64,000 nt of DNA from Cryptomeria japonica (taxonomy: Eukaryota; Streptophyta; Pinopsida; Cupressales; Cupressaceae): positions 374,371,392 to 374,435,391 of the forward strand of contig NC_081415.1 in the NCBI RefSeq assembly GCF_030272615.1. The letters run 5' to 3'. Position 1 is the stretch's first letter, and each line of letters opens with the position of its first letter. Under the pieces are notes generated by a model that saw only the letters and a list, made by a program, of their open reading frames with translations, searched no databases and was not told the DNA's origin. Positions 22,966 through 35,035 of the stretch are shown here, in pieces. The translations under genes and the position numbers were made by a program.

Positions 22966-23230
22966 TCATTTCATGGATCCATGGGCATCCCAAGAGTATA
23001 TTGTATGTGAGCTCTAAATCAAGGACTTGACATACCACATCTTTTGTGACTGGCCTAACTCTGAGAGGTAAAGTGACTGTGCCCTTGGATGACCACTCTT
23101 CATCATCATATGCTTATATGGTGATTGTATGTGTAGAATTCATAGCCTTTTCAGAATATTCCAATTGTTTAATAGTGTTCAATGTACAAATGTTTAGACC
23201 TCCTCCTCCATCTATCGACTCATTTTATTC
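22966..23230 (-). pseudogene. G1 aspartic protease
   Basis: Minus strand: active-site segment SIDGGGGLNICTL (Asp at about 23213), then LEYSEKAMN, GTVTLPLRVRPV, CQVLDLELTYNILLGCPWIHEM. The last phrase is the characteristic end of gypsy retropepsins. One in-frame stop is seen after HTITI. Element B sits about 45 bp upstream, between gag and this domain. The protease would cut the Gag-Pol polyprotein. Confidence 0.82.
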
Positions 23231-23277
23231 AATTTTTATAGAGGTGCATTATGAGGCTAAGTTACAGATGTGTCATT

Positions 23278-23309
23278 TGTTGGAATCAAATGAGTGTTAA
23301 TTGCCAACA
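23278..23309 (-). repeat. Element B 3' LTR remnant of 32 bp
   Basis: On the minus strand it reads the first 26 bases of the LTR (TGTTGGCAATTAACACTCATTTGATT) joined to its last bases (GATTCCAACA), overlapping at GATT. The full LTR at 28342-29262 is 921 bp. About 890 bp were lost between two GATT sites, and both LTR tips and the target-site duplication were kept. Confidence 0.9.
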
Positions 23310-23310
23310 A

Positions 23311-23321
23311 TCTCCCCCTTT
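23311..23321 (-). promoter_or_regulatory. Element B polypurine tract
   Basis: Minus strand AAAGGGGGAGA, one T, then LTR start TGTTGGC. Preceded by GTTGCCATAAATGCC, the arm of the inverted repeat discussed under findings. Weaker tracts lie upstream (CAGGGGGAGCAG near 23390; TGTCAAAGGGTGAG near 23500). Confidence 0.85.
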
Positions 23322-23571
23322 GGCATTTATGGCAACACTCATGTGAAAAATGACAATGGTTTCCATCTATCAGTTTCATTCTGAGACTGCTCCCCCTGAG
23401 CTAAATATCCATCTATGATCATGACCTGAAAAAAATACTCCATACCTCCATATCTCCCAATGCTAATAATATAGTTTTCACCTATACCTCACCCTTTGAC
23501 ATCAATGCCAAAAAAAAACCGAAAACTGGGACAAAGGATGAAAGACTGTACAAAGAATGTCCCAAAACACC

Positions 23572-26500
23572 TTACCAGAGCTTAATATATTTGAAAATTT
23601 CCAAATAGGCTTTCTCCAAAAGCTCTAGATAGGTATCCCAACCTGATTTGAGTGTGCCAAAAATAGATACAAGTCCATTAAGCATGTGAGCATATGACTC
23701 TTTATCCTTAAGTTCTATCGGTGTGGGCTTACCAACCATATCAATGCATTCCTTCTTATGTACACTCAATGAGTCCAACCAAGGACTCACCAAACTTCTA
23801 AGACCTTTAGCTCTCCTTATAATTTTATCTTTATCCCTCTCAAGAGCTGAAACTTGAGCTTCCAAAACCAAAATCTGTCCATCAATAGATGTAGTCAAAG
23901 AATTTGAGCCATCAAAAGAATTGACTATACCTACAATCTTCTCCTAAGTATCCTTAATCCTTTTATCTAAATTTGTTGAAAGTAAACCTCTGTTACAACA
24001 TACTATGTAAATATTAGTAAATTGCCTTAAGGCATTATCAATCAACTTCAGCTTATCATTAATCTCCTTCTTCTCTAACTCAAACATCTAATCAAATGTT
24101 GCTCTCTTAGCTTGTGTAAACCTCTCCAACACATGTCAATTTGATATCTTCTATAAAGATTGAAAGTACTTAGAAATGTGCTTTGTGATTGTTTTAATCT
24201 TACCAGATGGGCTTGCTCCTTTGTCAAAGTTGCACTCCAGGACAAGTCTGTGTAATATTGGGATTGATTGATTATTAACTCCTTTGTCCATAGATCCTTA
24301 CTTTATCATATTTTGTGCATCCATCATCACGAGCTCAGTAGAACTCATCTCAATTAAGCTCTTATGGTCTACCTTTTAGGTGTTGATTAACAACAATGAT
24401 GCACTCACTACCAGTTCCCTATCGGATTCCTCTTTCTTCTCCTCTGATGGTTTATTAACTTTTATAGCTTCCTCTTTTGTACCCATGGCTTCACCACTTG
24501 GTGCAATATCAGTTACTACCGGTTCCTCCTTATGAACTGTGACCTCAACTTGTACATTCTGATCTGAAGGACTATTGTCCTCAACATTAGTAACCTATAC
24601 ATTCTCTGAATCTACTGGTATCTCAACATTTGTGGGTATCACCTCTATGTCCTATACATTAGATTCTATCAAGGGCTCTATATCCAATATCCTAATATCC
24701 TTCAAAATTGTAGATGAGTCACCCATTATACCTTTACCTTTCCCCTCAACTAGGATGTCTGTAGTGTCAATTTTAGCCTTCGGTGAAGTATAGAAACTAG
24801 GGTTTTTAGCAAAGAATTGCCCATGCCTTGTGGTTCTCATTGATTATCTCATTAACCCTACCTAACATAATGCTAACTATCCTATGCTTGCTGTGAAATA
24901 TTTTCCTGTCTGTAACCTCAAGTGTCCTATCCAACTCCTCTGGAGTAATGGATCCACATATAGTTAACAACTCATGAATCTTTATCCACTTGTCCTCCTC
25001 CATAGTTGATAATCTTCTAGCATCAAAAATGTCATATAGTTGTGCCAGTATTTGATTTTCAATTTCCAACAAATCTTTCATATATATATCCAAATATAAT
25101 AAAATTGCTGCCTCAACTTCTCTTTGTTCATCATTATCTAAATGCTCATAATAAAATCGTACATTTTTTAACATACCATCCTTAGTAATTTCATCTACCA
25201 ATTCTGCACAAGTCCTAGGTGGAATAATAGTTACATTACTAGTAACAAGTGCAAGATCTATGTCATTCATCTTCTTTCTTCTTGTAGTACCAGATGGAGC
25301 AGAAGCTGTTTGAGATATTTCCTTTGGAGCTCTCTTTTGTGCCGGTACCTTGATTGTAACCTTCCTAACCGGTTGCTTCCTATCTTCCTCCTTAGTCTCT
25401 TCACCTTTCTTCCTCAATACCCTCTTGAATTCTAAGGGTGTGTCATCCTCAAATCCAGAGTTTGATGGAATAGGCTCAATAAATATTTTAGACTCTTTCC
25501 TCTTCGTTCCTTTTTTCGAAACAATGTCCATTAATGCCTTGATGTCCTGGGAAACCTATTCAACAAATTTTCTTGCCTTGCCCTACTGTTTCTCCCTCTT
25601 CTTGCAATTAAACTCAGTTTCAACCTCTTGCTTTTTCTGTTTTGCAGTACAAAAGGTTTTCTCATCTTCATCAATAGGTGCATCAATTAACATCTTTGCA
25701 TAAGCATCCAAAATCTGTGCATCAACTTCATAACCCATTTCTTCAATCCATATCTTCTTGAGCTTCACTTCTTCCATGAAGGTTTCATCCTTTTTAACCA
25801 TGAAGAATATGTTGGTTGAGTATTTATCAACAATTTACTTTGGAACCCTCTCTCTATAATTCATAGCCTTCTAAAATTCCTTTAAGTAACCCCATACCTT
25901 ATCATCTTGCTGACTATCCAATGTAGCAATAGATTGTTTTAGTTGTCTTCTTACCAAGATATAAAATGCCCACTGTCTCTTCCCAAAACTGAAAGTTTCA
26001 TTAATGAAAAATAGCATCAAAAAGAAAATAAGATTTCCATACTGGAATTTTCCCTTCTTCTCTCTTTAGATCTTCGCTAGGTTAATTAACAATTCATATA
26101 ACATCCATCCATAAAGATCTAACTTCTCATTTTCCCTCATGATCCTATGTGTTGTATAAATGTAGGAGCTAGAAATAGAGTTCAGATGGTTTGATTGAGT
26201 TACCTTGTATCCAATAATCATGCTATCAAATCTGATGTCTCTATTTGTGATGGTGCTAACCCTCATCGATCGCCACTCCGAAGTTGCACTAGTGAGCTTG
26301 TTAACCTGATCATTAGAAATATTCTTCTCTGGAAGCTGACCAATATGCGACAAACTGGTGATGGAATTAATGGCCTCCTTTGAGATCTTATAAGGTCTGT
26401 CCAACCAGATAAATTCTCCATGCACTCTACTCAAAACATATCTGACAATCTCTTCCTCAAATTTAGGAATATCCAGAATGTTGGTAAACCCTAGATCCTT

Positions 26501-26785
26501 AATGTGCTTGTACTCGAGCTTGATCTTTCCAGGATCTCCCATCAACTTTCCCATATACATGCTCTTAATATCACTAGCTCCCAAATCCTCAATGCGGTAG
26601 TGAATGTATGCTCTAGCATCTTCCACATATACAACTCCTTTCAAGATATGGGAAAAAGTGCCAACCGAATCATCCAAAGTGGCAATATGCAAAAATCATT
26701 TGAAAATTGGCCTAGGACAATCCTTTACCTCAACAATAGTAGAATTTGCAATAAAAGTGGGTGCAAAGGATGATCTCACTTCCAT
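23572..26785 (-). pseudogene. Element B ORF2: large protein of unknown function, counterpart of element A ORF2
   Basis: Not recognised, but clearly the same protein as element A ORF2. The likely start at 26785 begins ME-VRSSFAPTF, matching MASSFAPEF in A. The N-terminal region (26785-26066) has VYVEDARAYIHYRIEDLG, ILDIPKFEEEIVRYVLSR, FIWLDRPYKISKEAINSI and MIIGYKVTQSNHLNSIS. Further on are MGYEVDAQILDAYAKMLIDAP (about 25738-25676), a basic stretch with KGTKRKES and EFKRVLRKKGEE, the helical segment LVDEITKDGMLKNVRFYYEHL, and a coiled-coil end (23898-23572). Stops or frameshifts split it into at least six pieces. Conserved residues across two diverged copies suggest it was once under selection as a protein. 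Confidence 0.75.
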
Positions 26786-27274
26786 GATGAAAGATAATTT
26801 TGATAAGTACCTAAGAAATAGTTGCCGGTGAAACCCTAAAGAACTCTTCTGATTGCTGGTGAAATTGCTGAAGAAGATATCAATTGCACTGAATTGCCTT
26901 AGACTCGCTATAAATTGCTCTGAATCTATTTGATTGCAAAGTGATTAGAAATGAAGTGGATTCAACCTTTTAACCTCCAAGATACCCTAATCCATCATTG
27001 ATATGAATGACTTCCAGTGAAAGATACCGGATCTCGCTCGAACATCTCCATGATGGATAAGCATTTCCAATGTCTGGAACATCTTCTAGAACCTCTTCTT
27101 GGGGCTTAAGAAGTATTATCATGAATTTCTCCTACCCTTAAGGCATCTGCCTCAGTTACCAGATGAGCTTCCTACTGGTGTAGGAGCAACCTCCTTTGTC
27201 GGTTGAGTAACCAGAGGTTTTCCATCTGCTGATTGTTCATCTGACTTCTTGACCCATTTCTTGATATGATCTTG
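26786..27274 (-). other. Element B spacer between ORF1 and ORF2
   Basis: About 490 bp without coding signal on either strand, equivalent to 11888-12286 in element A. Confidence 0.45.
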
Positions 27275-28273
27275 CTAGATTTCATTGACCTTCTCTTTTC
27301 CTTTACCATTTGATCTTTCATTGGTAACTGATGGATTTCTACTTCTACAAAATTTAGCTATGTGTCCAACCTTGTTGCATGCATAACATGTAATATTGTT
27401 CTTTTGAATTGCTTTGCTAAAACCAGTATAATTGCTTGACCTGCACTGATTAGCCATATGTCCAAATTTTCCACATGCATAGCATTTAACATTCATTCTG
27501 AAATCTTCTGTCTTATGACCATACTTATTGCATTTATAACATTGATCAAGAGCAGACTTATAGTTCTGATTTGCTCTATTTCTACATTTCCTAGCCATGT
27601 GACCAAATTTAATACAAACAAAGCATCTACCATTAAATTTGTAAGCATTAAGCTGCCTTACTAGTGCCTTCTAGTTTTGATATTCATTAGCAGTACCGGA
27701 GCTCTGACCTTGTTCAAATCCAAGTCCACTAGAATCTCCATTCTGTCTTTGACTTTTCAATAATTCATCAAGCTATGTTGAACTAAGCTTGAATTTTTCT
27801 TTGTACTCACTTGCAGAAGTTAGATCATCTCTTAGAATTATCATTTGTCTCTCAAGTTCTTGTTCTTTACTCTGGGATTGCACTAAGTCTGTTCTCAACA
27901 TATCATTTTCATGAACCAACCAGATGCATTCTTTAGATTTATCTTTCAGAGATCTCCCAAGGTTTTCTTCATTCATCTTCTGGTCTTCAATCTCCTTTGG
28001 CATCCTCATAGTTAGGGCTTGCATTTCATTCCTCATGACCATGTTCTCCTAACTTGGCTTCTGACATCTTTCATTAAGGGCATCTTTCTCATCATCATCC
28101 TAATTTTGCAGAAGTTACTTCCTCCTAGATTTAATAGATGACAACCTCTCCTTTAGGATAAGAATGAATTCCTGAGAAAAAATTAATTCATCTTGTAACT
28201 TCAAGTTCTTCATCCTTTTAACATCATAGTATTCAAGTGCTACCTCAATTTGCTTCTCTAAACTCATAACCAT
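27275..28273 (-). pseudogene. Element B ORF1: coiled-coil plus zinc-knuckle protein
   Basis: The start at 28273 lies about 55 bp after the primer site. Coiled-coil segments (28273-28115 and 28042-27773) align with element A ORF1 (LEKQIEVALEYYDVKRMKN against LRKQLEGALVDYDAEKLNN). Four zinc knuckles follow on the minus strand: CFVCIKFGHMARKC, CYKCNKYGHKTEDF (last Cys lost), CYACGKFGHMANQC and CYACNKVGHIAKFC. It ends in a Lys-rich tail at the stop at 27275. Stops occur near 28112 and 27770. As in A, the globular gag domain is missing. The knuckles suggest binding of element RNA or packaging with a partner's Gag (inference). Confidence 0.8.
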
Positions 28274-28329
28274 GGATTCTGGATTTAGGGTCTCCCTCAA
28301 GCTGTTAAATTTCTTTTGAGGAACAAGGC

Positions 28330-28341
28330 TTTGATACCAAT
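28330..28341 (-). promoter_or_regulatory. Element B primer-binding site (initiator tRNA-Met, one change)
   Basis: Minus strand TGGTATCAAAGC, close behind the LTR end; it differs from TGGTATCAGAGC at one base. Confidence 0.8.
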
Positions 28342-29262
28342 TGTTGGAATCCAAGAACACTGAGAGGGGGGGGAATCAGTGTTCTATTGGAATGATCAAT
28401 TTTAACCTTATTAAAACATGCATTCACCAACTGGTAAAATGGTACATATATAAATGAAAGAAGTAAAGCAATTAATAAGCCAATCACACAAATGAATACC
28501 ATAACAAAAATAATTATATGTGGAAAACCTCAAAGAGGAAAAACCACGGTGGGATTTGCCACCCACAATATCAATCCACTGGCCATATGAAAAGATATTA
28601 CAAAATATAGGGGCATGCACTTGCAAGAAGGCTTACAACCTAGAGCACACTACTCATCACAAAGGAGTCTCACTTACTACAATTACTCTGAATAAGAAAA
28701 CATAAAATTGAACTCATAAACTGCATCTGTTATGCCTGATAGAGTTCTGGTTCAAGCTTTGTCTGTTATGGTTCTAAACCCCTAAAGCCTTACTAGAATA
28801 AACTCTTACATAATTAATATTCCTTGCATTACAAATATCACTCTCATATATCTCATAGCCTCACATATCTCTCATATCTTACATAACACAAAATGATCTA
28901 ATCAACTGACCTATATACCTTTACAATCCTTCATGCCTTATGTCAGCTTACATAGATAATTACAAAATTGAGTATACATGTCGGCTCAATTACATATATA
29001 CATGAATATCAAAATCAATTGCCAATTTCTAGATCTCCCAAATGATGCCAGCCTCTAATACCTGTAACCTGATGAAGTCATGTCGGCCTACAATGCAAGT
29101 ACCCATAGAGTTCCTCCTACTGGTGAAGATACCTTTCGGTACTGGTGCCGATGTCAATGAAGTATCTGCTGGTAAACAATTAAACCAAAATATGAAAGAC
29201 GAAACATGTTGCCATCAATGACAACATATTGAAACCAATCAAATGAGTGTCAATTGCCAACA
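28342..29262 (-). repeat. Element B 5' LTR
   Basis: 921 bp; on the minus strand TGTTGGCAATTGACACTC to GGATTCCAACA. It carries TTGTCATTGATGGCAAC near the start, the stem-loop pair at about 28520-28565 (with inner stem CCTC/GAGG in place of CCCA/TGGG) and GATTCCCCCCCTCTCAG near the end. Confidence 0.9.
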
Positions 29263-29267
29263 TCATT

Positions 29268-31742
29268 GGCTTCTGTGAATGTAAGGCTATGCAGAACAAA
29301 AAGGTCTACATTCATATCAGTGGGTACGAAGGTCTCTCTCAATACTTTATCAAGAATGGCCTTATGTGAAGGGGATATGCGCAAAAGCTCAAGGATGGAA
29401 TTAAGGGCGGGTATTTTCCATAGCTGATCTACAAGGTCATACTCATTCTTGGTAGATGAAGAGGTTGTGGTCTTGGATGGAACGTCTTGTAAGGTGACTT
29501 TACCTTAATGGGTTGTGACATTACATTGAGAGGTTTCATTTTTGGAAGATGAGGAAGATGGTCCAATGCCTTTCAAAATAAATTTACTTGTTTGGGTAGA
29601 ACCTTTGAGATTTTTGTCCTTTATGATATTGGTCGAAACATGATTGTCCATTGAAATGTGATTAATAGTAGAATCATAATCATAGGGCGTCCTGGTATAA
29701 TTAGCTTGATTATCTATAGTTTTGGCTTTTCCTTTATCATGTTTAGGAAATGGCTCCTTGAACATCGCATGCTCTTCATTGGAGGTATGCCCATCAACTT
29801 TTATTTCACCTTTGTCAATGAGATCATGTATGATATTCTTTAATCTATGACAATTTCTAGTTAAATGCCCTTTGCTCTTATGATATTCGCAATATTCATC
29901 ATCATTCCACCAATTTGGATTTACTTTTGGATCATATGGTGGGTTATCTAATAGTGTTATATTGTTTGTCACTAACTTCTTGCATGTTGTTTCAATTGTT
30001 TCTCCCAATGGAGTGTATTTTCTTCAAGGTTTTGATTGCCTTTGATTGTTCACTTAATTTTTCATATTAGAAGAACTTGCATTGAGTAAAGTTATCTTAG
30101 GTTGCACAAAATTTGCATCTACCACCCCATCGTTGACTATGTTCTTATTCTTGTTCCAAAAGTAGGGTTTTTCTTTCCCATTTGATTCCTCTTTGTTCTC
30201 TTTGAATATCTCTATGACACCTTGTTCAATAAGGACTCTTTCTATTGCCATTCTTTTCTCAATGACCTCTTTGAAGGTAGACAAACAAGATTTTCTTAGC
30301 TCATATCTGATATCCTTGTTGATGTTTTAAGTGAATATTTCTACGATTTGTTTTTGTGATATATCTCAAGAGAATCAACTAGCAAGACCTCTCCATCACT
30401 GTAAAAATGAAGAGAAAGATTCCCCATTGTTCTGCTAAGTATTGCACAAGGTAGTTACTGACACATGTATTTCAATGTTATATGAGTAGTGTTGTATGAA
30501 AGCCTCTACTAAATCACCCCATGAATTAATCCTATGTGGAAGTTGAGAAAACCATTCCATTGCTTGTTCACCTAAGATTTGTGGAAACAATCTCATCAAG
30601 TATGTTTCTTCTCCTGCTACCTCAATGCAAGCTGTGAAAAATTGTCTTATGTGTGCCTTAGGGTCCCCTTTTCCTTTGTACTTATCAAATTTTGGTGTCA
30701 CAAAATGTGGAGGGAATGAAGGCATTAGAATGCTTCTATCAAATGGATAAGGACATATGTCCTTTATTGTATATTGTTGCTTTGGTGTATTCATGTCCGC
30801 CAATTGCTTTTGCAAATCCTTGATTTGTTGTTGCAAGTCATTCTTGAGTGGTGTCTTTTCTCTTTGAGCTATTCCCATGCCTGAGCCACTGGGTGGAGGA
30901 GGAGGGATATAATGCATGTATGGATGGTATTGATCATAGATGTGTTCATATGGAGGAGGAACATAGTTATAGCTTGTATATGGACCACTTGGTATGGTGT
31001 TGTAATGAGGAGAACTAGGTCTAGGTTGATACATGTCATGAACATAAAGATGAGAGGTATCATAAGAGTGATCTTGAGTATTGCCCCCAAATCTAACATG
31101 GGGTCTCCTCGTGTCATGGTTTTGAATATTCACTTGAGTGTAATTTTATGCATTGGTATGATCTTGGGTATCATCATGAGCATGTGTGGTGGTAGTTCTC
31201 CTCCATGGGAAAGGACGACTGTAGGGTTGTTCATGGGAGGTTCTATCATAACTGGCATGAGATTAAGTGTATGTGTTTGGAATTTTAGGTTTTTTAAATA
31301 GGGAGGAAGGTGACTCAAGAATGAGATTCTCTCTCCTATTACCACCATTATTGGGCCTCCTAAGCCTTGTATTAGCTATATTTGTTTGATTTGTGTCATC
31401 CTCCAAAATTTGTGACATATCAAAATCATAGGGTAGTCTTATTCCACTTTGTGACATAACTTGTAGGAAATATTGTCTATCCCTCTTCATTATTTCTTGA
31501 AACAATTTATTAAAATGGGGATCCATGATAGTTTCCTCATCTATTGTAGAATCCATAGATACATTGTCATTTTCATCATCATTTCCATTATTGTTGTCAT
31601 TGTTGTCATAGTCTAGTATATTACTACGATTGTCAAATGGATTGTAAAACTCATCTCCATCAAACTCATAAGTACTCATGCTTAAAGACCTTAAATCTTC
31701 TTTGGATTCCCTTCTAGACCTTTGTGAATGGGGCTCAACCAT
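29268..31742 (-). pseudogene. G1 gag
   Basis: The ATG at 31742 opens an acidic, Asn/Asp-rich N-terminus (31742-31263). Next comes a Pro/Tyr-rich region and coiled coil (LQQQIKDLQKQLADM), then the gag capsid-type domain with FDKYKGKGDPKAHIRQFF and AMEWFSQLPHRINSWGDLVEAF (30700-30490). Later pieces have FKEVIEKRMAIERVLIEQG (30284-30230) and a CHHC knuckle, CEYHKSKGHLTRNC, followed by HRLKNIIHDLI (about 29895-29840). The segment down to 29268 encodes the start of the region leading to the protease (SHKAILDKVLRETFVP). Stops and frameshifts occur near 31260, 30430, 30050 and 30010. The knuckle type and motif order fit Tat-like gag. It is separated from the protease by element B. Confidence 0.85.
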
Positions 31743-31745
31743 GGA

Positions 31746-32159
31746 CTAAAGTCTTGACCAAAATGAAAGGTAGTATGAAAATGCAAAGACTATGGAAGAC
31801 CAAGAGGTGAATGAAGTGTAGATGAATCTAGGGTAAACTTGCAATGTCCAAGAGTGTAATACCAAAGTATGTTTGTTTTTAGAGTAAGGTGTTTCTTCCA
31901 AAGAGATGATGGATCTCTTGATGAGGTAAGTTGACCTTGACTCAAGAAGATCAAATGAGACCCTAAGATGATAGATCTTGATACAGGAATTACCTAGTGT
32001 TGTGTTGTAGTATGTTTGCAAAGTTTGATGAAGACAAGAATAGTAACCTTTTAAATCAAATTTGGAAATAATGTATGAGAGAAATGCAAATGAAGTGAAA
32101 TGATGGACCATGTGTGACCAAGACGGGTTGACTAAAGAATCAAGCCCTATAGGAGGCAA
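31746..32159 (-). other. Open frame in the G1 leader directly upstream of gag
   Basis: A 137-codon open frame on the coding strand ends with TAG four bases before the gag ATG. Composition is rich in Ser, Leu, Tyr and His and matches no family I know; heptads, knuckles and membrane spans are not evident. It may be a chance opening in the leader or a short upstream ORF affecting gag translation. Confidence 0.25.
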
Positions 32160-32687
32160 CCTTAGAATCTCTTTAAATCTAAAAACTTAAGTCCCTTTTG
32201 TTCTTGACAAATCTTTTGTAATTTCTCAACTTTGAACACATACACATTTTTAACAAACCCAGACGTGATTTCTGATCCCAGATGCAGTTATAGTAAACAC
32301 AAACACAATGATTTTGGTGATAATGATAATTTTAACTTGAATGTCAAAGACACAATTATTCTCTGGACAGACATGATTTCTTAACACGTACATGATTCAA
32401 ACTGACACAAACATGATTTAAATTTTTTCTCTGGGAAATGTGATAGTATACTTTTTTTATATCCAAACATGATTCTTCTTTACATAGACACGATTTCTTG
32501 ACACAGACGCGGTTCTAAAAATATTTTGCAATTTTGTCCAATTATTAAATTATTTAATGTGACCAAATCTCAATGTTTTAACTTTTAGTGGTAGGAAAGC
32601 ACAACATAACAAGGAAGACCCAATGTGTGAAGGTGTTTTTGTCCAAAAATGATAAAGTGTTTCAATTTCAAGTGTGTTTTTTAAATG
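32160..32687 (-). repeat. G1 leader with degenerate ACAGACRTGATTTC repeats
   Basis: Non-coding. Between 32265 and 32515 about eight degenerate units of ACAGACATGATTTC occur (CAGACGTGATTTC, CAGATGCAGTT, CAGACATGATTTC, CACAAACATGATTT, CAAACATGATTC, ATAGACACGATTTC, ACAGACGCGGTTC). The core is the reverse complement of the CACGTCTRTGT units at 4007-4262. Interrupted at 32688 by element D. Confidence 0.6.
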
Positions 32688-33927
32688 TGTTAGAATCTCA
32701 GAAATGGGAGAAAAACTGAGAGGGGGGGGGGTGAATCAGTTTTCCACAAATTAAACAATTAATGCAGATTATAAACCATTTACCAGAGCACAATATAAAC
32801 AACATAGTGAAAGATAAAGCATGAAAGAACATATCACACAACACCAATATTTTGACGTAGAAAAATCGGTAAAGGTAAAAACCATGGTGGGATACCTGAC
32901 CCACAGTCAGATAATACTTCTACAACAATATGTGAAATAATTACAATGGGGATTGCACTTGCAATCAGGCCAACCGCCTAGAGTTCACTTCTCATCACAA
33001 AAGTGAAGTCTCACTGACTTACATAAACATTGGACTACAATACGGAGAAAATTAATTGTGAAAGTAGCATCTCCTAATGCTTGATACAGTTTTGATTAAG
33101 CACATATGTCTGCCCTATAACTCTAAATTGTTCACAACCCTTCATTGAATGATATATCTTTATTCGCACAATTACCTCTCTCTAATAATGTAGACATAAC
33201 CATACCATACCATCCTCTACAAATTACATGAATATATCACCTATATATAAAGATCATCAACCTTGATAACAAGATCGACTAAACCCTAAACACATAAACA
33301 ATAATTACAAAAATTTCATCACATGATACCACCTGACCAATATTATGAATTATATTACATAGCATGGTCCTAATTCAAATTCCCAAACAATTTTATCCAC
33401 TGAAAATTTTGCTAAGATCAATATCAACACGTTTCACCAACCAGTAGAAACCCTTAGTGCAAATAACACAGAATAACCAACTGGATCCAAATAGGACCAC
33501 CAAATCATCACACCAGCCAATGCGGATCCACCAAACAATTAGGACACAATCAAGAACACCTTCAACATGTTAGGAACCATTTCTATAAGTTGAACCAAAA
33601 TCAGTTAACCAAATCATTGAATATCACCAATTGGTAAAGCCAACTGGTACCAAGAAATATCAACCAGTAATCCGAAACATAAGAGATAGCTTCTGGAGCA
33701 CCAAATCATGAACCAACTAAATGTGACAAGCATATAACCATCCTGAATAACCATCCAAAATGAAAATAATCAATATGATCATACCAGATCAGAATCACTA
33801 ATAACCAAGTCCAATCGGAACAAGAACCAACCGGGATAGCAGTAACCAACCGGGATAGAACCATATCCAACCGAAGCATAGTTTTGACATCAATGACAAC
33901 ACAATAAATTTAAACATATTTCCAACA
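32688..33927 (-). repeat. Element D 3' LTR
   Basis: 1240 bp; on the minus strand TGTTGGAAATATG to GAGATTCTAACA. It has TTGTCATTGATGTCAA near the start and GATTCACCCCCCCCTCTCAG near the end. The segment at about 33735-33927 is duplicated at 36035-36232 (the 5' LTR remnant). Confidence 0.88.
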
Positions 33928-34181
33928 ACATCCCTCTTTGGCATTGATGGCAACATTGAATGTGAAAAACATCCAAATACTAAGGAATGCCAACAATCTC
34001 CCCAAACAATCAAGAACCAACTAAATATCTCCCCCCCTAAGATTTTTTTTTTTTCACATGAACACCATCTCCCCCTTTGACATAAATAACAAAGGGCTCA
34101 TGCCAAACCAAATAGCTGACTACTCCCCCTGAATAGCAACATCATCCCATCAACCTGAATCATAAGATATTTCTGATAAGC
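33928..34181 (-). other. Element D 3' non-coding region with several polypurine tracts
   Basis: On the minus strand: CAGGGGGAGTAG (about 34125), GTCAAAGGGGGAGATGG (about 34080), TTAGGGGGGAGATATT (about 34040), GGGGAGATTGTTGGCATTCC (about 34000, a mock PPT/LTR junction) and finally CCAAAGAGGGATG next to the LTR. Serial tracts are a Sirevirus-like trait (family knowledge). Confidence 0.6.
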
Positions 34182-35035
34182 TCACCAGATTGATGCATCC
34201 ATGCATCTCTTAGTCTCTGCCAGAGGGGTGGTGACTCCCAATTGATCTCTGAGATATTCAAAAGTATCTTTAGGCAATGGTTTTGTTAGAATATCTACAA
34301 TATGTTCCTTGTCTTTTGATAATGAAAATCCATCAGTTTTCTCAATGTAGACTTCTTCTTCAAGATTGCCATTCAGAAATGCACATTTAACATCCATGTG
34401 ATATACCTTGTACTTCTTGTCTACAACATAGGCAAGAAATAGTCTTACTGCTTCAATCCTAGCAACCAGAGTATAAGTTTCATCATAATCAACTCCTTCT
34501 TCTTGTGAATATCCTTTGCAAACCAATCTAGCCTTGTTTCTTATAACTTGGCCTTCCTCATTTAATTTATTCCTAAAAACCATTTGGTTTAAATAACATT
34601 TTTATCTTTAGGCCTAGGAACCAATTCCCATGTTTCATTGTTTTCTATCTGATTCAATTCTTCTTCCATAGCTCTCATCCAATTCTCATCTTTACTTGCT
34701 TCAATAAAAGATTTTGGTTCAATTTGAGAAATTAAACATACCTCTTCAACAACTAACCTTCATCTTATCATCACACCTTTCCTTTTGTCTCCAATGATCT
34801 GATCTTCAAAATGATTCATCTTTACATACCTGGGAGTATTAGGATTATTTTGACTTTTTGATTCTTTCTGTTCATCAATCGTCACTATGGATTTTTTTGA
34901 TGTTACCGGAGGAACTCGATCAATGCTCTGAACTAATTCTTGCACAACCGGTTTTGATCTGACAATGTTTATTATGTTGAAGGTTTGAAGCATAATCTTT
35001 TGAGTGTAGGTTAGATGGTGGATAGAGGATTTCAT
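34182..35035 (-). pseudogene. Element D reverse transcriptase fragment fused to RNase H tail
   Basis: Minus strand: an integrase-RT linker (35035-34760), then NWMRAMEEELNQIENNETWELVPRP in broken frame. The open frame 34583-34182 follows with [22 protein letters not shown] and [22 protein letters not shown] (first catalytic Asp in HMDVKCAFL). Directly after TDGFSLSKDKEH the frame continues as IVDILTKPLPKDTFEYLRDQLGV, the end of copia RNase H. The YVDD box, thumb and most of RNase H have thus been deleted in frame. Inactive. Confidence 0.88.

Larger units (their letters stand above)
23278..29262 (-). mobile_element. Element B: pol-less copia-type element related to A, with a collapsed 3' LTR
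   Basis: Flanked by perfect duplications TCATT (23273-23277 and 29263-29267). On the minus strand: 5' LTR (28342-29262), a primer-binding site with one change, ORF1 (28273-27275), ORF2 (26785-23572), polypurine tracts, and a 3' LTR reduced to 32 bp (23278-23309). No pol gene is present. The order, starts and domain content match element A, but the proteins and LTRs are clearly diverged, so A and B are separate insertions of one family and not a recent duplication. Confidence 0.9.
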
